Source of the DNA: Notospermus geniculatus
Lineage: Eukaryota > Nemertea > Pilidiophora > Heteronemertea > Lineidae
Reading direction: 5' to 3'
DNA length: 64,000 nucleotides
NCBI GenBank assembly: GCA_002633025.1
Contig: NMRB01000105.1
Span: forward strand, 64,153-128,152
Positions 29,371 to 42,850 of the stretch are shown piece by piece (within the stretch, counting starts at the first letter, position 1; each line of letters begins with the position of its first letter). The position numbers and the translations under genes are program-made. A model generated the notes under the pieces. That model did no database searches. It was given only the letters and a program-made list of their open reading frames with translations, and was not told where the DNA came from.

Positions 29371-30463
29371 TGGCATGTCACACGAGGCGGTCCCGGTCTC
29401 GGTGACAAAGAGTTGACGTATTGAAATATTATCAACCAGTTTCTTAGTAACAATAGCCTGACGTGCAACGCAAGCTTCGGACAAAAGATAGCAATTATTC
29501 TGACCCGCCATACACCTGTGGTGAACGCTAAATACGACAGTAATTGCCGTACTTCGGTCGTATGTCGTCTGCTCTGACGTCGTAAATTCAAATTCGTTTC
29601 CGCACAGGACAGAAATGTTATATCACGTCTTAAAAACAATGGACTCTATTACAAGTCAATTTGTTCCCCGTGGACTCGATTTCCTGTTCGACATCTCGTG
29701 GCCTCACGGGATTTCACGCACAAAGGTTGAGGTGTCATCGGCTGGCTCTAAAAGGAGGACCGGCCGACCACCTGCTAACAATGCAGAGAACTCCTGAGGG
29801 ACCGAGTTACGGTTCGAAAGATGATATCTCTTTTTATTGGGGTGTTCTTTGCAGGAAGATGTCAACAGGTCTGGCAAACATTAACAATATCATATTAAAG
29901 GTTGACTCCACTCATTGTGAAAAATTTTGAATTTTTGAAATATCGTTTATTCATTCAAATTCATTGATATCTGCAACACGTTATATTTTTTAAAGCAGTA
30001 AACTCATCATTTTTAGTATTTATATTGCAGCCCAAGGGGACCATTGCACAGCACATGTGATGTCATATGTGCTCAATGAATATTTATGAAGGTACAACCA
30101 ATAGGCCTAGGCAGTCACAGTACATGTATTATCTCATTCACTGCAGAGGTCGTCGTCCCGCTGGGACGTGCCTTTGCCACGTAGGCTCGGGCTTCGCCCT
30201 CGCTCCGCCCTCCCCCTTCCCAAACCCTGGATCCGTGCCTGACAACGAAGCAGTAACTTTCAAATTCAGGGTCATGCGGAACATTGTCCCCGACCCTAAC
30301 TAGGCCATCCAGGAGGCCCGTTCCACAATAACGGCTGGGTGTACCGGTGTAACTTTTCTGGTGTTCCCCATAGCTCAGTGTTTCCACACAATAGACAGAG
30401 ACCAACCTTTCAAAAGGGGAACACAGGTGAATCGATCATTCTTGTTTACCGGGCATGAAATAA

Positions 30464-30613
30464 TAGGGAGGTTTAGAAATCAAACGATTAACGTAAACGT
30501 TAACAACAACGTTATTTTTGTACTAAAAATGCAATATAAAATTTGGTTGTATAGTATGAAAAATAACGTTGTCCTAAAGTTTACGTTTATCGTTTGATTT
30601 CTAAACCTCCCTA
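30464..30613. mobile_element. TA-flanked palindromic MITE, copy c
   Basis: TAGGGAGGTTTAGAAATCAA and TTGATTTCTAAACCTCCCTA form exact inverted ends, with CGTAAACGTTAAC and AAAGTTTACGTTTATCG inside. Confidence 0.8.
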
Positions 30614-31311
30614 ATAACAGGGTCTGTGTTTTCCCCTTTTTTACCCCTCATTCTTGTTTCCCCCTTACAATGAGGGAAACACCGGGAAACGGGAACACTG
30701 TGTCACTTTACACCTGGTCCTGATAAAAGAGCCTTGGGGCCAAGATGGAAGAAGGGCTGAACTGCCTCCAGAGGGAGCGACCACGATCACCACATTTCTT
30801 CACAAATCAGTATTTAATGAGTCCCCAAAGATCACCGTGACAAATACGAGGACTGAGAGATTTTATTGAATAGTTTAAGTGTCACTTACTCGGAGCGGAT
30901 TATTAGTGATAATCCAGGGATTACTGTTATTAATTTAGATCGACGCTGCTTTAATCCGGAAGACCGTGACTTCCTTTGCGACAGACACCTAATTAGCACC
31001 GCGGCTCTTCCGTCGTCTGCGATATACAGCAACCCAGCAGACGATGATGTCGAGCCGTGCTCCATCAGACGGTTTTATCGGGGGGGGGGGGGNCGTTCTC
31101 AGACGGCACCTCAGTGTCAAGCAGAAGACAAGTAGCATATGACGGCGGCCTCGGAAAGATGTCGGGGGACGGCGACGACAACAACGCAAGTTGACAAGGA
31201 TTAAAAGGTCGTTATGACAGCATTGGAACAGATGGAGTTGTGGGTCATTAGGGGCGGGGGTCAGGGTCCAGGGGTAGAAGGAATCCAGGAACAAGCAAAC
31301 TTAGAAACCGT

Positions 31312-31485
31312 ATGGTTTTCCGAGGCCATGGCATTATTGGCCCTGATAAGTATGGAAGAGGCCATCTCAAGCTACTCATGTTCCTTACTTGGATGGGGTC
31401 TTTTACTTGCCCTTACAGTAGAAACAAGGTACAAGGCAGCATGGCTTACTGTCCCACGACGGACTGAACAGACAGGGATGATTAA
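31312..31485 (+). mobile_element. Interspersed repeat 'CCATCAGGGCCGAAGCC', copy 2
   Basis: GCATTATTGGCCCTG, AGAGGCCATCTCAAGCTACT, GGATGGGGTCTTTTACTTGC and GGCTTACTGTCCCA are in the order seen at 41178-41342. Confidence 0.7.
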
Positions 31486-34400
31486 TCCCATCCCATATGG
31501 CCCGATATGCAAAATAGAAGCAGAAGAAAACGACACACAAAATGACGTTAAAACAAAGTCGTCTCCAAATCTTGCAAATTTTCGACCCAACCGGGGTCTT
31601 CCTCACGCACTTTATAGTCGAGATTACAGAAAAGACTGAGCTGGATCCCAAATGTAGATCTAAAGTATCATGTCTACAAACAGGAAGGTGTGACGGAAAA
31701 GTTTAGGTTGAAAAGAAACAAGGCCACATTCCACACGTGTATCTCGTAACAACAACAGCAACAACGAAGAAAGGTTTTTCGAACAACGATGGCTACGGGG
31801 ACTTTAGGAGGCAAATTTCATATACACCGTTTCTCAACTCGGACCAGATAGCGGACAGATGGAGTGAAAACCGGTCGACATCATCTTGGATAATCTCACA
31901 ATTCACCCTCATCATCTCGCTATCAATGCCCCATAACCAACACTTTATTTTTCAATACAACCATATTGAATGGACAGATTAAGAATCAATCTGCTCATAC
32001 CATTGTCAATGTCATATTAAATCCATTTTGATGAGATGTTGATGAGAGGACACCACGGTATGTTTCTCACCATATGGTCCGTCTTTGTGGGGTGGCTTGG
32101 TCCGACCATCAAGCAGGTCCACGAGTGAGGGATCACGGACTGTTGTATACCGTGAGTTTCTGTCTCAGTTACATCACTTTTGGTTGGCGACATTCTGAGA
32201 AAAATTGGGGCTCAGGGCTAGCGGATTGTTGAATGCTACGACCACTAACCCAAATTTGATTAGAAATATTATTTTAACATGGAAATAAGGGTGATAAGAG
32301 CCATCTGGTGAGAAAAACTGGAACTCATCGGACAAGAACCAGAGTGTGCTCAAGTGGTTCCTTTATGGGTTTGATGTCTTTATGGTTACATGTATTGAGA
32401 CGGTTACAAATCATCGCGATGACTCCGCTTTCAACGCGCCATTTTATCATAAACACCGATTTTCCTTTTTAGACGAAACGTAAAGTCGAATCCACTTTTT
32501 GTAAGACGGTCTATCAAAATACTCCCAACGCCTCTCGAGTTTCTTTCATGTTCACTCAAACGCTCAGCGCGATATATCCGCTAAGAGCTTCCCGTGCGGA
32601 AACCAAGATATCTCAAATCGCGCACGGTTTTTAGTTGCCTAATTCACCGTGGGTCTCTCTCCGTGAGGAGGACTGGCTACTGCCTTATTAGCCTTGTTAG
32701 CGAGAGAGCTATGCGTCCTAGCTCCTCAATCGCCTCCGGCTTACATGTCCCGGCTTTTGTTGTACACGAACCAGGAACTTTGGATGTGACGAGGAACCGG
32801 CGAAGCCAGCGCTAATGAGGTATAGCATGGTAGCAGAGCGCTGTCACTGGGCTCTTTCTACAGCTCCACTACCCGCGGGTTATACCTTGTCAATCTTTTA
32901 CTTAACACTTTGTTGATTTGAAAAATGGACTGAATCCTCGATTTTAAAGACCCTCAAAGTTTAAGGTGTCATTGTTGGAATACATTCCTGTATACGTGTA
33001 TATTTATTCTGTTCAATGAATAATGCTTTATTCACTTACATCGGAGACTTTCAAACATGCCTGGTTCAGCACATCTTGAAAAGTTTTTTTACTGAATGTA
33101 TAATGTATACGTGTGTGTACATGCATATACTTTTTTGCAGCTGGTTCTGCACATGACACTGCAATTTGCTTTTTGAATACATTATTTCGTTCTGAATGCA
33201 ACTTAATTTGTTCTAAGAGACAAATACACTGTATGTTGGCCGACAAACATTGGTTACCGACCAACAGTACGCCACCGGCGATCGGGTATACAGACCTTTC
33301 CAACAAAGATGGTGGCCTGGTACAATGTGGTTCTCCCACATGACGTTGTGGCCATTCATTGTCCAAGCATGATATAACACTACCAAACTCATCCTCTCAG
33401 ACAATTATTTCACCTAAACTTTTGTGCCCATGGCCCGCTCGACCAGCTAATAGCGTGCCAGCAGCCACTGAATGGTATTATGATTCTGACGTCATATGGT
33501 GAGAACTGTTAGACCGCCATCTTTGTTCGAAAAGTCTATTTCGACAACAGGTTACATTTTTGCATCGACCAAGGCAATCTCGCATTACTACAAAGAGCGT
33601 CTCTTGTTTCAATCAAGGAGCACAGATACTGACATGGAACAACTTCCCTGACCAAAAATCTGCCCGATGCCGTTAAAACACGGCGTCATCTGATCCGTCC
33701 TGGCGGTCAGCCATTAATTAGCGTACTACGTAACAGGTTTGTGTGTAAACAGACACGAGTGACACGTCAGAGAGACCTGTGACTTTGTTTGACTTAATGA
33801 TCTGGCGTGGTCTGTAGAGACTCATATTCACAGATCTGGCGGTCTGATGGGACGAATATCACTTTACCAATTATCAGTAAATTGTGTAATTATGCATCTA
33901 TTGATTGTGACTAGTATTTCTCGACTATAAATGGCGGGTTTCCATTCAAATATTGCGTTGATTGTTATACGGGCAATAATGGGAATTGAAGGGCATTTAT
34001 GGCGTGCGCGTGACCACCTGAAGATGAAGAATTAACCAAAACCCGAGGCTGCTGGATAGGTAAACGGTTAATCCACGTATTGTCTAAGAAAATGCATCAC
34101 GACCATTTCTGCGCATCTCAAAATATCGACATCTTTTGTCCAGGACGCAACACGGTCTGCCGGGCGTAATTCCGCCGTTGAATCGATCCATGCTCAATAA
34201 ATGATCTTTGCACCTTTATTTCATCAAACAAGGCAAACTAATTGTCCAATAGCATCAGGATCGATCAGGAGAAATGCAGCAAGTGATTCGTGGAACGATC
34301 TTGAAAATGCTTCATTTCTCCGCCATTGTCGTCTGCTTATCTTTGAGAGGTGCTTATAAAACACGGAATCGAACTGCAGCGGACCCGTGCTGTGGGCGGT

Positions 34401-34859
34401 CGGTTGTAAAGAGCCGAGAGACTGCGTGTACCTGACCCCCTGCAGTAAACAGCTCTCGGCTGACTTGTCCTTCAGTCTTTAAGCGTACATCAGAAATCAG
34501 TAGCTCAGAAAAATCTCATAAGGTTGAAATTCTGCGTCAGTGTGCGTGGTCGTGACAGCCGTATCAAAACAATAGGGCGACGTTGGAGTTATTAAGTATG
34601 CGGACCTGTTCGTTTTTGGTGGTTTTCAAAAGCACGACGGAAACAATTTGAAAAATATTCGAATCGACGGGATTTTTTGTGTTGTTATTCAGAAAGGCGA
34701 CTCTGCAAAGTTGGCCCCAGGCGTCTTGATGCGTGCTTTTGCAGCGCATACATGTATGTGTAGGGTAAAGAGATCTGGTCCTCGTCGATGTTTGCCAGAT
34801 ACGCGTAGTGGAAACCCCGGGAGGTCCCGCAGGAGGTTTATCACGTGGCAGAGGGGCCC

Positions 34860-35363
34860 CTCTCAAAAGAGAGTTTCTGCTATCCCGTATCCGAGATCGA
34901 GATCGGGATAGCGCAGCGTCGCGTCATCAAAAAATGACGTGACGTCATCGTTGTTTGCGTAAACTTCGTCGATCCCGTTGTCGCGTTCCGAGATAAATCG
35001 GCTGTATCTCGTAAATGTCAAACGACATAGCGTTTACTTCAATTTCACTTCCTTAACCTCTTCAAACTTGAGAATGATGCTGCCAGACATAGAATTCAGT
35101 ATATGTAGATCCTGTACAAATTATAAACAGTAATATATTCCATGGTAATCTGCATGTATTTTGATGAGAATTTGGGATGTCAGTTTTGCTGTTCGAATGA
35201 GGGAGGCGACTTGCAATGCGCGACGTCATGACGTAGTGGTTCGGGATAGCAGAATCAGAGAGCGCATGGGTCACGTCGTCGAGATCGAGAACGGGCAACG
35301 ACGTCAGCGCTATCCCGATCTCGATCTCGGAAACGGGATAGCAGAAACTCTCTAAAAGAGGGT
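34860..35363. mobile_element. Non-autonomous DNA transposon of about 500 bp with 55 bp terminal inverted repeats
   Basis: Left arm: CTCTCAAAAGAGAGTTTCTG, then CTATCCCGTATCCGAGATCG and a second inverted CCGAGATCGAGATCGG motif (34860-34913). Right arm (about 35307-35363) is the inverse. The interior has no transposase. A CRE-like TGACGTCA lies at 34940-34947. Confidence 0.7.
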
Positions 35364-35493
35364 CTTTCACGCCTCCGTCGTAGAAGGCAAAAGAGTCGAG
35401 TGAAAAATGACCTGTATCTCGATGGAAGCGGAGAGTTCGGCGGCCCGACGCTCAAGTTGACAGCACACTTCCACCTGTGTTGCACTCTCTTGA

Positions 35494-35866
35494 ATTTGAA
35501 TTTTACGGTATTTTCAAAGCGTTAGGAGAATGCAGGTAGAGGTCTCATAGCCTCGTGAAGGTCCCCAAAATGCTTGCCTGATACGTACTTCAAAGAATCA
35601 AGACCTAGTTTTCAGCACACGCTGAAAAAACTGCAGACAGAGCTAATGTATTCAGAGAGCGCATAGACATTTTACGGCCAATTCATACTTTGCGTTTTGC
35701 ACTTTGCGCTTGTCCGTTTCCTATGTGAGTGCGTGGTAGAAAAAGTAATTTTATTATTTGTACTACACGTAAACACAGGGAACGCACAAGCGCAAAGCGC
35801 AAAACGGAGAAGTACGAATCTACCCTTACACGTAAGGACTTTCTGAATTCAATAGTGTAGCTTTAA
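35494..35866. mobile_element. TTAA MITE family, copy b, 5' truncated, with a nested MITE
   Basis: GAATTTTACGGTATTTTCAA, GTAGAGGTCTCATAGCCTCG and CAAAATGCTTGCCTGATACG match copy a. It ends AATAGTGTAGCTTTAA. The element at 35676-35823 is inserted in it. Confidence 0.7.
35676..35823. mobile_element. Palindromic MITE 'CATACTTTGCGTTTTG', copy 2, nested
   Basis: GCCAATTCATACTTTGCG through TTGCGCTTGTCCG is inverted at the right (CAAGCGCAAAGCGCAAAACG). The interior (GTGAGTGCGTGG) matches 422-575. Confidence 0.65.
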
Positions 35867-35904
35867 ATAGACCCCCTCTCCCCTCCTAATTGTATCAATG
35901 CTTG

Positions 35905-35985
35905 TGAAGGAGGCTGCTGAAGATTGAACCCACAGCAGGTGGAGATGATAGGCGTGGCTGTCTCCACTACACCACTCTGGCATCC
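35905..35985 (-). mobile_element. tRNA-like SINE head
   Basis: On the minus strand it reads GATGCCAGAGTGGTGTAGTGG, an A box, and about 35 bp later GTGGGTTCAATCTTCAG, a B box with one mismatch to GGTTCGANTCC. The body downstream is not clear. Confidence 0.4.
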
Positions 35986-36615
35986 CCTTCATATCCGTGA
36001 CGGTCTCTCATATACCATGAACACAGGGAGCTGAGATCGACATGAAACCACGTCTCCCCGCATAGATAATGGCCTCCCCGCCCCTCATTGATGGCCACGT
36101 GCCTTATTGGATATTACAAACCAGAGCCGGTGAATTTCTAATAGCCGATTACGTGGAGAAGACATATTATTAACGATTCCGTGGCCTGGCTGGCTTCAAC
36201 CAGAAATCTCTTTGGATATTTTTGGAGTTACAAATTGTTATTTATCAAGTGGAAGAAAACGATTGAAAATTTGACCGATTTGACGAGTTTTTTTCAGAGA
36301 AAAGGTACGTAAGTATGTTTTCTTCCTTATGTTTCTTCTTATGTTCGCGTGTTCATTACAAAAGTGTTGATAGGATTTTACGGATGATTTCACCAGCGTA
36401 CGGTATGCAGTTAGTTTTATCTTGCGTGTTTTTTTAACAATCTCATATACCCCTAAAACGTGGGCAAAGATGAGTGATTAACACGGAGGTGACTTCAATA
36501 TCATGATATGTCAGTTTTGAATGGCTTCGTCTACGAAAGCTATGATAGTGTATCACTACGATTAGACTAAGATTAGAGGTAACTTTGGTTTCATTACGTC
36601 CATCAGTTAGAAATA

Positions 36616-37040
36616 AAAGGGGCTGTTCATTTTCGTCACTTGAGGAATCTGAGTTGTGATCCTTGGGAAAATGGAAAAAGCTATGCACTTGCAAATTGCA
36701 GGGATTATTTGTTGTGCTGTACAGAATAATCGCTGCAATTTGCAGCTTCATAGCTTTCTCCACTTTCTAATACTAGTGTCCCACTGGCGACTTTTTCCCA
36801 CGACAAGGGGCGAATCTGAAGTCTGCGACATTCCCTCGACAAGCTGCGATATTTAGCATTAATGTGTTTTGCATAGGATCAAGGAGGCAGAGAATCACTT
36901 CGAACATAGACGACAGTCTACGAAGATCTACGAATTTTTCATTCGTCCCTTGTCGCAGGCCGAAATTCGCCAGTGGGACACTAGTAATAAGGATCACAAC
37001 TCAGATTCCTCAATTGACGAGAATGAACAGTCCCTTTCCA
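36616..37040. mobile_element. Nested palindromic elements with outer arms 'GGGGCTGTTCATTTTCGTCA'
   Basis: Outer arms 36616-36664 and 36989-37040 are inverse copies, including GAATCTGAGTTGTGATCCTT. Inside lie a hairpin at 36672-36762 (AAAGCTATGCACTTGCAAAT and inverse) and a separate element at 36774-36983 with CTAGTGTCCCACTGGCGA at each end. Confidence 0.65.
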
Positions 37041-38249
37041 TCTAAGGATTTTCTACAACATACACGAAATAATTATTGGTAAGAAAATTATTCGCACTGC
37101 TCTGATGTTATGGATCACGCCCAAAATATGCTCTGTAATGATACAATGATACAATGCAGGGCACTGACAGAAACATCAACAGAATTGACAAGTGGTTGTA
37201 AACTTTTGCAAATGACTGTACAGAAAAAACACTTTGTTTCTCCCGCCAATTTTGAGAGAACAGTGTCGAATTAAACCAGAATTGGAAACGCAGAATCGAA
37301 GCGCAAAAAGCCAACAAATCAGGTGTGATGACAACACATTTGTAATGAAACCCAACTGTCACAGACCTTAAAGGAAACGCCCAATTAAGCATCTAGTGGC
37401 TGTGGCCTTAATGACTATTGATAACCCAATGACACCTGCGGGGAGCAAAAAAAACATCCCTTATACCAAAATGACAAAGCGACAGAGCTTAGTCACCCTG
37501 GTGATTCATTTCGAGGGGAAGAAATCGACACGGGAAGGGTTAATATTATTGGTTAGTGCAGAGTTTTTGAGAATAGTTGTCAAATCATTTGCCGTGGAAG
37601 TCCATTGTGCCATTCCCTAATTAGCGTCTAATTAGTGGAGAAATCAATAAGGAGGTGACTACAAGGCAGAGTATAGAAACGGTTTCACAGCGTGCTGTTG
37701 CTTTTTGGGAATGTAACGTATACTTTCATTGGGTGTACTAGACTCGCTGGTGGGTGGGAGACGGAACTTCAAACGGGAGGGATGTCACTGCAGCCGCTAA
37801 GCGGAGGGTGGAAATCTTCATGATGGAAGGTTTACGTAGGATTAACTTTCTTATGATCTGGCGTCTCGAGATGCAATGCACAACGCCTGAATCGGTCGCC
37901 AAATTTTTAGGGGCGAGGATGACAAAGAGCATGTCATTTCTCGGTAAAAAAAGTTTACTTGCTTTTTGTACCGTAACAAAGCCATGCAACCTGTTCAACT
38001 ATATCCTTCCCTTCTTATGCTACAATGAAATGGTCCATGGACCATGTGCTCACTCGTTGACATAGTGTAATTACAGAGAGGCACATACGAGCGAACATCT
38101 GGGTCAAGTCGGACTGAAACTTGGTTAGGGTTAATGTCCAGATGACAACTGCATGTTCAAGTGTAGGCCTCGAGGCCTAGGCCTACATGTATTTTGTAGA
38201 GCTACGGTAGGCCTAACAGGGCAAGGTAGGCCTGTATCCTCATAAGATG

Positions 38250-38541
38250 TACCCACCATAAAAATTTGGTGATGATCCGATCAAAAGTTAAGGCGAAACT
38301 GCACTTTAAAGGTTTTCGGTTTATCCCCCCTGGTGGCCAAGCCAGGAATCAGATCGAACCGAAATTGGGTGTCATAGGTCATTTGACCTAGGGGTATATG
38401 TGTACCAAGTTTCAGGTCAATAGCCCCAGCGGTTACAAAACGTGCCCTGCTAACGGACGACGACGGACGACGACGACGGACGACGACGACGACGGACGAC
38501 GGACGCCAGGTGATGGCTATAGCTCACGAGTGAGCTAAAAA
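38250..38541 (+). mobile_element. Interspersed retroelement-like repeat ending in GGACGACGGACGCC and GAGTGAGCTAAAAA
   Basis: It has the layout seen in common marine-invertebrate repeats: GATGATCCGATCAAAAGTTA, CCAAGTTTCAGGTCAATAGC, a (GACGGAC)n microsatellite at 38454-38504, GGTGATGGCTATAGCTCAC and a short A-rich end. It resembles the 3' tail of a SINE or LINE. The class is inferred from memory of similar repeats. Confidence 0.5.
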
Positions 38542-40300
38542 GTAAGTGAACTGGCCTTGAACCGACTCCATGTAAAAATTTTCTTTCTTCTACCCATCAT
38601 GCCAGAAGCACATGCCCCTATTTTGGACCCCTACTGTGCAATAATATTGACAGTACGGGCCCCTTTAGTCGAAGATGACACACATCGTTTGCATGAGGTA
38701 ACCCTCTCTTTCGGAATGGTTTGAAGGAGCGAATCCAATCCACAGAGCATTAGACAGAACGGACTGACGTCCGTGTCTGCAGACCAGATTCCGTGGACAA
38801 CAAACGGAAGCTGCAGACCAGCTTCCTGGTCGACAACACAGTCATCGACGAAATAACGGACAAAAAAAACATCCAGTAATTGATTCTTCACATCGATTCG
38901 TACAATTGTATTTTTTCACAAAGGCAGTCGATTTTCAGCCGCAGTGTCGTATAGATCGCGTCAACATGTACCTACAGCCACTCGGAAGCTGAAAAGAACA
39001 ATGTTTAAATTGGTTTCTGTCCTAATTATGTTTTAGACTCGGCAAAGTTGAGGAGGAGGCATTGTTTAAACGGGGCACTAATTGGGAGGGGAAGTTTATA
39101 ATGATGTACTTGACGAAATCAAAGGTGCTCGAAACGTTAAAAACGCTTTACACACGGAAAATGTCATAAATGAGAAGGAATGGAGGTCGGGATTTTGAAA
39201 TCATTTCACAGAGTTTTGGTAATATTCAAAATGTTTGACAAGGAAATGCACCGGACAATTATTCCAGTTAATTAGCACTTGATGATTGTCAAGATCGCAA
39301 TTGAGGAAAACTTGAAAGTTTGTCTGTTTCAGATGCAGCCACAGAACTGCATTTACACAGAGATGTTGGTGAGAATGAAAAGATCAAAGGAAGTATTATT
39401 AAAGCCCCACAGTATGAATTAGGTTTTGTATCTCGCAACGTCGTATATTTATGCTCGATAAGACTGTTCAAATCTATCTATTTGAATGGTCTATGTCACC
39501 AATTAGGCATGGAAAGTGTTGCTATACATAACGCTGATTGGTCCATTACTGGCACGTGACCTTACGACGCATAGTGCAAGATGCGGCAGTTCGAAATCAC
39601 CGAACCGCCGAACGCGCCGAACTTGGTACGCTGAATTGTACCCCAATTTCGAAAAGACAGAATCGTAAACCAATTTTGATGGAAGGTTTGCCTCAACCAA
39701 ACGTGGGAAAGAATAGACTGTCCTTGAGAAAATACACACCAGCAGACCCTGACAGCAACATGAACAATTTCACAAAAACTGAATGAGTTATCTCGGTTTA
39801 CAAGAGATAGTTACACCCACGTCTTGTCTCTTTGAAACTTAATTAAGACCCAGTGTCCGAAGGGATTCCCATCTGATCGGGAACCGTCAGCGAAGACAGA
39901 GGCACCATGGACACCAGGGGTAGACCTGCTCCCACTAGCTAAAGAAACAAAAGAACGAGATTGCATCCCCGTGTCGTGCAGGGTCACACGATTGTCACCG
40001 CTGGGTTCTGAAGCTCCGGCAGCCGGCGTATCTCCCCGAACAAGTGTCTCAGACTCGTGAGTCTGTTGTTTTTCCCATGACTGTGACGTGGAGGGCGTTA
40101 CCCCGGGCTCGGCGCATGCCGTCACTGCTGGACGCACGATATGACATTGATCGCTCTACGAGATCGATGAAACTCATCAGATCAAGGGGTGAGCTGCCCC
40201 CTGGAGGAGCTCTGAGAGGAGGGGCTTCAAATAATGCGATTTTAAGGGTCAATCACGGAATAGTGCCAAGCGAGAATTTATATGTTGACCATTTAATGCT

Positions 40301-41023
40301 GGAGCTAACAAAGATTTAATGCACATCTCAAGTACAAAAACTTTTTTGGGTTTGGGGGTTAGTTTCTATCCCACTGACCACAAAAACCCAATTCTTAAGT
40401 TCCGCAAATGGTGCGTTTAGAAGATACAGCCGTTTGAACTTTGGGTACTGGCTTTGTCATTGGACCAAAATCAGAGCATTTGTACAGGGGCTTGGATACT
40501 GATGTACAGCTAACTTTTAAATGGGTGGCTTGAGACCCCATAAATGTATTGCCAATAGATAGAAACATGGGTCCATAGAATCAGATTAGCATATTCTTAT
40601 TTGTTTTTATTTGCTATAGGATGAGAAATTCAATAAACAGTAATTTATCAATTTAAAATGGCCGCCGGGCCAGAATTCTGAAAAAGATGTAAAACCATCA
40701 TTTCCAATAAGATAAAATACGTAAGAATATGTTTTCCTGTCTCAGTGGACCCATGTTTCTATCTATTGGCAATACATTTATAGGGTCCCAAGCCACCCAT
40801 TTAAAAGTTAGCTGTACATCAGTTTCCAAGCCCCTGTATATTAATGCTCTGATTTTGCTCCAATGATAAAGTCAGTACCCAAAATTCAAATGGCTCTATC
40901 TTCTAAACGCACCATTTGCGGAACTTAAGAATTGGGTTTTTGTGGTCAGTGGGATAGAAACTAGCCCCCAAACCCAAAAAAGTTTTTGTACTTGAGATGT
41001 GCATTAAATCTTTGTTAGCTCCT
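40301..41023. mobile_element. Foldback element with 275 bp inverted arms
   Basis: The left arm 40301-40574 starts GGAGCTAACAAAGATTTAAT. The right arm 40747-41023 is its inverse and ends ATTAAATCTTTGTTAGCTCC. The arms are very similar over their whole length. The 170 bp centre has no coding capacity. Confidence 0.85.
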
Positions 41024-41177
41024 AGACTAATTTACCAGCTCAAGTTGTGCTCAGATACGGACAGGAATCCCAGACACATAAGAATCGGGAAAAAGCTCTT
41101 GCAACCAGTAGGTGGCGCTGCCGTTGCAACCATGGCTGTTAAGACCGTATTTGTGTTTGTATTTGTAGGCTGTTAGA

Positions 41178-41342
41178 TTTTTCCATCAGGGCCAAAGCCA
41201 TAGCATTATTGGCCCTGGTACATGTAAGTATGGAAGAGGCCATCTCAAGCTACTCATGTTCCTCAGTTGGATGGGGTCTTTTACTTGCCCTTGCAAAGGC
41301 ACAAGGTAGAAGGCACCACGGCTTACTGTCCCATGCGATGGA
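41178..41342 (+). mobile_element. Interspersed repeat 'CCATCAGGGCCGAAGCC', copy 3
   Basis: TTTTTCCATCAGGGCCAAAG, GCATTATTGGCCCTGG, GGCCATCTCAAGCTACTCAT and CGGCTTACTGTCCCATGCGA, the most complete of four copies. Confidence 0.7.
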
Positions 41343-42850
41343 CGTGATGAGCCAGGAATGACTTATCCAGGTGTGACAAGAATCAACGTCCTGGGAATGC
41401 AAGTCCGCCAAACATAGCCCGCTATTGTAAGGTTATATTCGATTGGTCATGGTCTCTATAGCCATATACATGTACTCTAATCCCTCGCTGAACAATAAGA
41501 CCGGACTTTGATTCCAGGGGGGACTTTGATTCCTGTCACACCTGGCTCCATACTTAAGTCAAAGTGTGATACATGTACTTATCTTTTGTGTTGAACAAAG
41601 GATAAGTGTCACACTTAGTTTTATGAATATTGGCCGTGGACCGCTAGGCTATCAAGGCTCCGCTCGCCTTACGTAATGAGACATTTTACAAAATAGTGCG
41701 ATAACACCCCAAAAACACACACTGGTAATTAGTCACTAATTACATTAACTACCTCGTACATTACAACACCATTACAATGATGTTCGAATTTCGCCACTCC
41801 TCCTAACACGTTAATTGGAGCATGTAACTTAACCCCTTTATCTACCGTATCATCCTCTCTTGTGTTTACATGACCATTTTCCGATAGAAATCAAAACGTA
41901 TCGGGTCGAACAGAGTTATATCAATGACTCGCCTCAAGCGACACCTTATACCCTTGCCGCAAGGATATCTCGTTTACTCTCACGTGAATGACGGAGATTT
42001 CAGCATTATTGTTAGTACACCAGCTCAATGATGATGTTGATCAATTCTATTTGATAATTCTATGTTATCGATGGCAATCAGAGCCAGGAGCTCCTGGCGA
42101 TTTCGCCCCTTCGTTTGGAAAAATAAACCTGAAACAGAGACAGAACTATTTAAGGATAGTCCGAATTTACATTTTTCATCTTTTTTGCATAGATTAAAAT
42201 TTTCGACTAATGCAATTTTCCTTTATTTTTCTTGATTTTTGCTTTAAAATTTTACCATTTTGTTTTATTTACATAAAATTAAAATAATTATTTTCGTTTT
42301 GTTCAAAGGCCAGAAATAAGAAAAAATTAAAGATGGATAATTTTTCATTATTATTCATTATTTTTTTACTGAGAAATGACTGATCTTCGTCATTCTCGTC
42401 CCTAAACTTGAATCGCGTTCTGTATAGCGAACCTGTACATCGTGTACATCCGTGTGCAGGGTTCACAAAAGCTACAGAGTTGAGCAGGCGACTTTTTTTC
42501 AACGGACTTTCCGTATGATATTCAGCTAATGATATAAAATATACTTTAGGTTAGGCCATTGAGTATCCATCTCGCCGACATTCTTTGAATGCTCGAAGCG
42601 AGAAACAAAATGGTGGCCGCTATTTTGGAAACTCACTCTGCGGATTCTTGGTACAGAACCGAAACCCGTGCATTCAGAATGAGGCTGGTGCATTATCAAA
42701 CATAGATTATCTATTTTTGGCATTATCCATTTGAACGACACGATACAAGGTGTGGAATACCAAATCAAGTCTTGCGGATTGCACCTCCTGACGTGGCATC
42801 ACAAGAAAGTTAACCCTACGTAAACTTTCCATCACGAAGGTCTCCACCGT

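Larger units (their letters stand above)
28960..38240. other. Gene-poor region; transposon relics only
   Basis: Apart from the listed elements I see no coding sequence with a recognisable motif. Open frames at 31214-31639 (which runs through the interspersed repeat at 31312) and 32594-32815 are not supported. An N lies in a G run at 31093. Confidence 0.5.

Noticed and set aside
39811-40137. 108-codon minus-strand frame with a FADGSRSDG stretch that recalls an RNase H start, plus an overlapping plus-strand open frame
   Set aside because: Both strands are open over the same 250 bp, there is no reverse transcriptase nearby, and the likeness is too short.
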